Source: Craspedostauros australis (taxonomy: Eukaryota > Bacillariophyta > Bacillariophyceae > Mastogloiales > Achnanthaceae). Taken from it: a DNA stretch of 64,000 nucleotides. The stretch lies in contig JAMXDE010000015.1 in NCBI GenBank assembly GCA_026770025.1, forward strand, positions 682,001-746,000. The letters run 5' to 3'. The translations under genes and the position numbers were made by a program. The first letter of the stretch is position 1. Every line of letters starts with the position of its first letter. Below are positions 60,505-64,000 of the stretch, in pieces. The notes below the pieces were generated by a model. That model did no database searches, was not told the DNA's origin, and was given only the letters and a program-made list of their open reading frames with translations.

Positions 60505-62287
60505 GGTAATAGTATTGTCGTGTGAATTGAGTGTTGTTCTTGGTGTTGTTCTTGGTGTGTTTGTTCAGGTCGGTGTTGGCGCGCAATTGAGCGTTGCCTT
60601 GCCAGTTCGTTAAAATTGGATTTATGAAAACCTCAACGTTGTTGTACTCAGCGTCTTACTCAACTTGCACTCTTCCAGCAGTTGTGTTGCTTTCTGTTGC
60701 TCTCTGTTGCTCTCTGTTGGTTGGTATCTTCAAGGACGAGCACTCCCACCGGTTACGATCTGCGAGCTATCCCTCCAACGCACGTGATCTCCCACGGTAC
60801 CATGCCCCATCCTGTGCCGGATTGGCATCATCGACACGAGAAGAGCCACAGTTTCTGTTTCTGACTTCCCGTGATGTCCCGCTTGCATCCTTGTCCTGCT
60901 CATGGTCACGCGCTTGTGGTGCCCGCAACAGCTTCTTCGCCTCAATTCCTTCTCTTCTGCACGCAACTGCGACAGTGAATAATTTTGTGGCCTCCGATTC
61001 AATTGTCCTCTGGTCTTGCGCGACATGCCCAAATGTCGTACAATGACCACCTTATGACCTGAATGTTATGTGCGAACAGTCCGTATAAATGAACTTCAAA
61101 CGTGAATGACGCAGAGGCACGCGCGCCAAACGAACTTCGCCGACCGCAACACAACGTTCTTGCGTCCAAAATGTGAGAAGCTGCTTTGTCTCAACTAGAT
61201 CCGTGACAATCGTCGCGCTACTACCGTGAGCGACAAGCAACCGACATCAGCGACTCCATGTGAGTTCGTGATAGTGCGTACGTACAGCCATTGACGGCGC
61301 GGTCTTCGTCCACTTTGGTTGCTTTTTAATTCGTCGTCTCTCTGCCTTCATGGCGGGAGGACTTCACGCAATCAAGATTGCTGCGAGTGTTCCAAAAATC
61401 CAAAAATGATCCAGTGGCACATCGCAAAGGGAGAGACATACCGACTTCACCGGCAACCGCCACGGCAACGAAGAGGATGGCGGGCATCACAATAGGTTCC
61501 AGTGAACCACCGAACGACCGGTCGCCGAGAACCAGTGAAGAGTCCGGTCAACCAGGGGAAGAGTCCAATCAATCAGGGGAAGACGAACAGTCCCAACAGA
61601 TAACTCAAGAGCCAAACCAAAGAGACATCGACCACAAACACCCTGCCACAGGTCGACACCAACTGCAACCACCACAACAAACGCAACGCAACGCAACTAA
61701 CCTCGAAAGACAAATGTCTCAAACGAACCATGTCTTCTTGGTGCAGATCTACTCTTTTTTCTGGTTCGGATCGTCCAAAGCACGCTTTTCCCCGCTAAAC
61801 ACCCAACGCCCTACGACCAAAGCTCGCCCAACGCGATGCAACGATAATTTCCACCATGACGATCCACTTTCGTGGTTGTGGAACAATACGTCACTTCGTT
61901 AACGTTCTTCGTTGAACCTGTGATCTTGGTCATTTGGGACATGTGCCAGTTGTCAAGGCTTCAAAAGCCTTTCGCATCGTTTGACGGTTATTTCGTACTC
62001 ATGATTCGAATCCAACGACCAAACCAATACACGACCGAATTGTCTTTCGATTCAAGATCCACTCGTGAACCAGCGACAGATCCAGAAATCCATGTTTGGC
62101 GCGCAATTCATCATGCACATGCACAATCACAGTCATCATTCATTCTGTTCTGTCTCTTGTGATCCTATTATACTATACTTGGAGAGTACTTGGACATCCA
62201 TTGCATGCAGCAATAGCAATAGCAGGATCAGCAAAATCTGGAGTTGCTAGAGCGAGCGATAGATTGTGAAAGGAAAGACGTGCAAAG
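60505..62287. other. Divergent intergenic region, no gene recognised
   Basis: 1.8 kb between the PDZ gene (minus) and the NUMOD3-like gene (plus), presumably holding both promoters. Open stretches up to 174 codons (61,378-61,902) are low complexity, with no motif. A TTCTGTTGCTC unit is repeated near 60,695-60,720. Confidence 0.5.
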
Positions 62288-64000
62288 ATGCCGAGACCAC
62301 GAAGGGAGAGCAGCGGCAAAACGAACGAGGCGAAGAATGCACCCAGCGACGTGGATTGGCGGCCATCCTCATCATCCTCTGATGTCGATGAATCGGATAA
62401 CGATTATGATCGCAGCAAACAGACCAAAATGATGGCGAGAAAACGAGCAGCATCCACAACGCCCAAAAAGAGAAAGCCGCGGAAGTCTGCAGCATCCACG
62501 CAGGCAGACGATGCAGACGATCCAGCCACGATCGACATCACGACCACGGAAACAACGACAGCAGCAGCAGTAACAACAACAGCAACAGCAGCAGCAACAG
62601 CAACAACAACAATCGACGACGACGAATTCCAAACACCCGATGTCTCGGAATCCACCAAGAAACGCCGTCGGCGCATGCGAGATTGGGAAACGTCAACGAT
62701 CGACGACGCCCATACACCCTCGACGTTGCGCAAGACGGCACAGGGCGGATACTCCCACACCAACAGCAGCAAGCGTCTCATCAGCAAGGCCAACACGGGC
62801 AACACGCCGTGGAATAAGGGCAAGATCCGCAGTTCGGCCGATCGTGCCCGCATCTCGGCAGGTGTACGGGCACGCAATCGCGCGCTGTTGTTGCAAAAGC
62901 TCAAGTATCTCGGTATGGCGGAAGAAGAGTATCTGGCCAAGAAGAGGGAGATCAAGTATCTGCGCGAGCGCATCCGACGTGCCAAGACGAAGAATAGGTC
63001 GGCCAGAGGGGCGGAAGAAGAATTGAAGCAAGCCGCGTCGTCCATCGATACGACCGGATTCCGCGTCGACAAGGCCAGTTTGGAAGTGGAGGCGAAGCGA
63101 GAGTTGGATATCAAGCTGCGGGCGGAGGATCTGTTGCCGGAGATCAAGCCCATGCAATCTCTCGTGCCGTCGCAAGATCAGATAGCTTCGCCTGTGCCCT
63201 CCTTGTCACTGCAGGGTGTTGCTGTTGCATCACCGATGCGTTCGAGTGATCGTGCGCATGCGGATCCAACCAACCATGCGAATGACAATGCGAATGACAT
63301 TGCGAATGACGATGATGATGGTCATGATAATACTGGTATGAGCGGCTTGTTCCAAAGCAGCGCTATGGCATCACCGACAGCGGCAAGAAAAAGAGGAATA
63401 TTAGATGAAGACGCTGAGCAAGTGTTATCGCCGACACAAGACATGAAATCGCCACGCCGCCGTCTGCACGCTCCATTTCAACAGACCGCAGACGAACAGG
63501 ACGGCCAAGTTGAGGAGCAATCCACCAATGCAATGGAAAGCGCAAAGGACAATCACGAGGACAATCACGAGGACGCTGCCAATTGGACGAACGATGATGG
63601 CAATTACGAAGAGGATCTGCACGGGCACGAACACGAACGTGGCGATGTTGGCAACAACGAAAGTGTGGCGGATACGACCGAATTCTTCCAGAAGGAAATC
63701 ATCTTCCAACCCCATATCTTCGACCGGAATAAGGTGGAAGCATCGCATAAGCAAATCCACACGAGTGAAGTGAGCGATGATGAGAAGCAGGATAATGGTC
63801 ATCGTGAAGATAATACACACGATGACGCAAAGAAGAGTGTTGGTGGAGAAAGCGTTTTCATAGCGCACGCCACCAAGACGCAAGACAGCGCACCCACGAC
63901 ATACGCTTCGACGTGCCCCACGGGTGGACCCGGCGGCCTGATCTGCTGCAAGCACTGTTGCATGCAGTACTCCTCGTACATGATGACGACCGTGCAGGAT
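62288..64000 (+). CDS. NUMOD3-motif nuclear-type protein (3' end beyond window)
   Basis: An open frame of 571 codons from ATG 62,288 to the right edge with no stop. Residues 1-70 are basic with Lys/Arg clusters like nuclear localisation signals. 83-109 is a Thr/Ala homopolymer-like run. At 168-235 there is a conserved-looking block: N-T-P-W-N-K-G-K, the NUMOD3 signature of small DNA-binding helices, then R-I-S-A-G-V-R-A-R-N-R and a charged helix with E-I-K-Y-L-R-E-R-I-R-R. The rest is acidic and His/Asn-rich, with D-N-H-E repeats near 410. A Cys cluster (C-P-T-G-G-P-G-G...C-C-K-H-C-C) lies just before the edge. It may bind nucleic acid; the function is not known. Confidence 0.75.
   Translation, partial: MPRPRRESSGKTNEAKNAPSDVDWRPSSSSSDVDESDNDYDRSKQTKMMARKRAASTTPKKRKPRKSAASTQADDADDPATIDITTTETTTAAAVTTTATAAATATTTIDDDEFQTPDVSESTKKRRRRMRDWETSTIDDAHTPSTLRKTAQGGYSHTNSSKRLISKANTGNTPWNKGKIRSSADRARISAGVRARNRALLLQKLKYLGMAEEEYLAKKREIKYLRERIRRAKTKNRSARGAEEELKQAASSIDTTGFRVDKASLEVEAKRELDIKLRAEDLLPEIKPMQSLVPSQDQIASPVPSLSLQGVAVASPMRSSDRAHADPTNHANDNANDIANDDDDGHDNTGMSGLFQSSAMASPTAARKRGILDEDAEQVLSPTQDMKSPRRRLHAPFQQTADEQDGQVEEQSTNAMESAKDNHEDNHEDAANWTNDDGNYEEDLHGHEHERGDVGNNESVADTTEFFQKEIIFQPHIFDRNKVEASHKQIHTSEVSDDEKQDNGHREDNTHDDAKKSVGGESVFIAHATKTQDSAPTTYASTCPTGGPGGLICCKHCCMQYSSYMMTTVQD

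Noticed and set aside
61378-61902. 174-codon frame as a gene
   Set aside because: Gln/Ser/Pro-rich low complexity, no motif, inside a divergent promoter region.

Overview
This window looks like nuclear DNA from a photosynthetic stramenopile, most likely a diatom. The genes are long and intron-poor. One protein begins with a signal peptide that runs into a plastid-targeting motif of the ASAFAP type (47,623-48,228), and a second has a similar bipartite leader (from 24,226). The left third is packed with Ty1/copia elements of the kind common in diatom genomes. Species cannot be assigned from the sequence alone.

Left third, about 1-23,540: a nest of mobile elements. At the bottom is a decayed minus-strand reading frame of unknown family, now scattered in pieces from 7,452 to 23,540. 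Into it, or into each other, went: copia element B (plus; coding from 3,102, 3' LTR to 7,451), itself split by copia element A (minus; 3,101 to beyond the left edge); copia element C (7,604-15,448), which looks whole, has two nearly identical LTRs and is flanked by the same six bases; two solo LTRs (18,975-19,779 and 22,039-22,785); two of three copies of a 207-bp mobile repeat carrying a tRNA-like Pol III cassette (15,524-18,766 and 20,728-20,934; the third lies at 28,582-28,789), each with its own 5-bp target duplication; and an apparently intact piggyBac-type transposon (15,713-18,747) sitting inside the first of these repeats. Because the empty version of that site exists elsewhere in the window, the piggyBac edges can be set to the base, and they lack the TTAA target expected of the family.

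Middle, about 23,540-32,640: a host gene whose product joins a TrhO-type tRNA U34 hydroxylase (rhodanese fold) to a TrmR-like O-methyltransferase (24,226-27,174). The two bacterial homologues act in succession to make 5-methoxyuridine, so this is a candidate single-chain, probably plastid, mo5U34 synthase. Next come a degenerate block between two inverted 10-bp-period minisatellites (27,607-29,940) and a secreted C69-family dipeptidase with one intron (30,250-32,295).

Right half, about 32,640-64,000: ordinary gene-dense host DNA. In order: a p300/CBP-type histone acetyltransferase with two bromodomains (minus); a type II membrane glycosyltransferase; a membrane-anchored methyltransferase (minus); a fusion of a UPF0029/IMPACT domain with an AlkB dioxygenase (minus); an NXPE/PC-esterase-like type II membrane protein; a plastid ClpS-like protein; a single-chain FetB-FetA type ABC transporter; an S28 serine carboxypeptidase; a myosin with one intron; a triple-PDZ protein (minus); and the first 571 codons of a NUMOD3-motif nuclear-type protein that runs off the right edge. 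Three of these (glycosyltransferase, methyltransferase, NXPE-like) are predicted single-pass membrane proteins within 8 kb and could act together on Golgi glycans, but that link is inference. The most notable items are the TrhO-TrmR fusion, the tRNA-like mobile repeat, the UPF0029-AlkB fusion, the FetB-FetA fusion and the TTAA-less piggyBac insertion.
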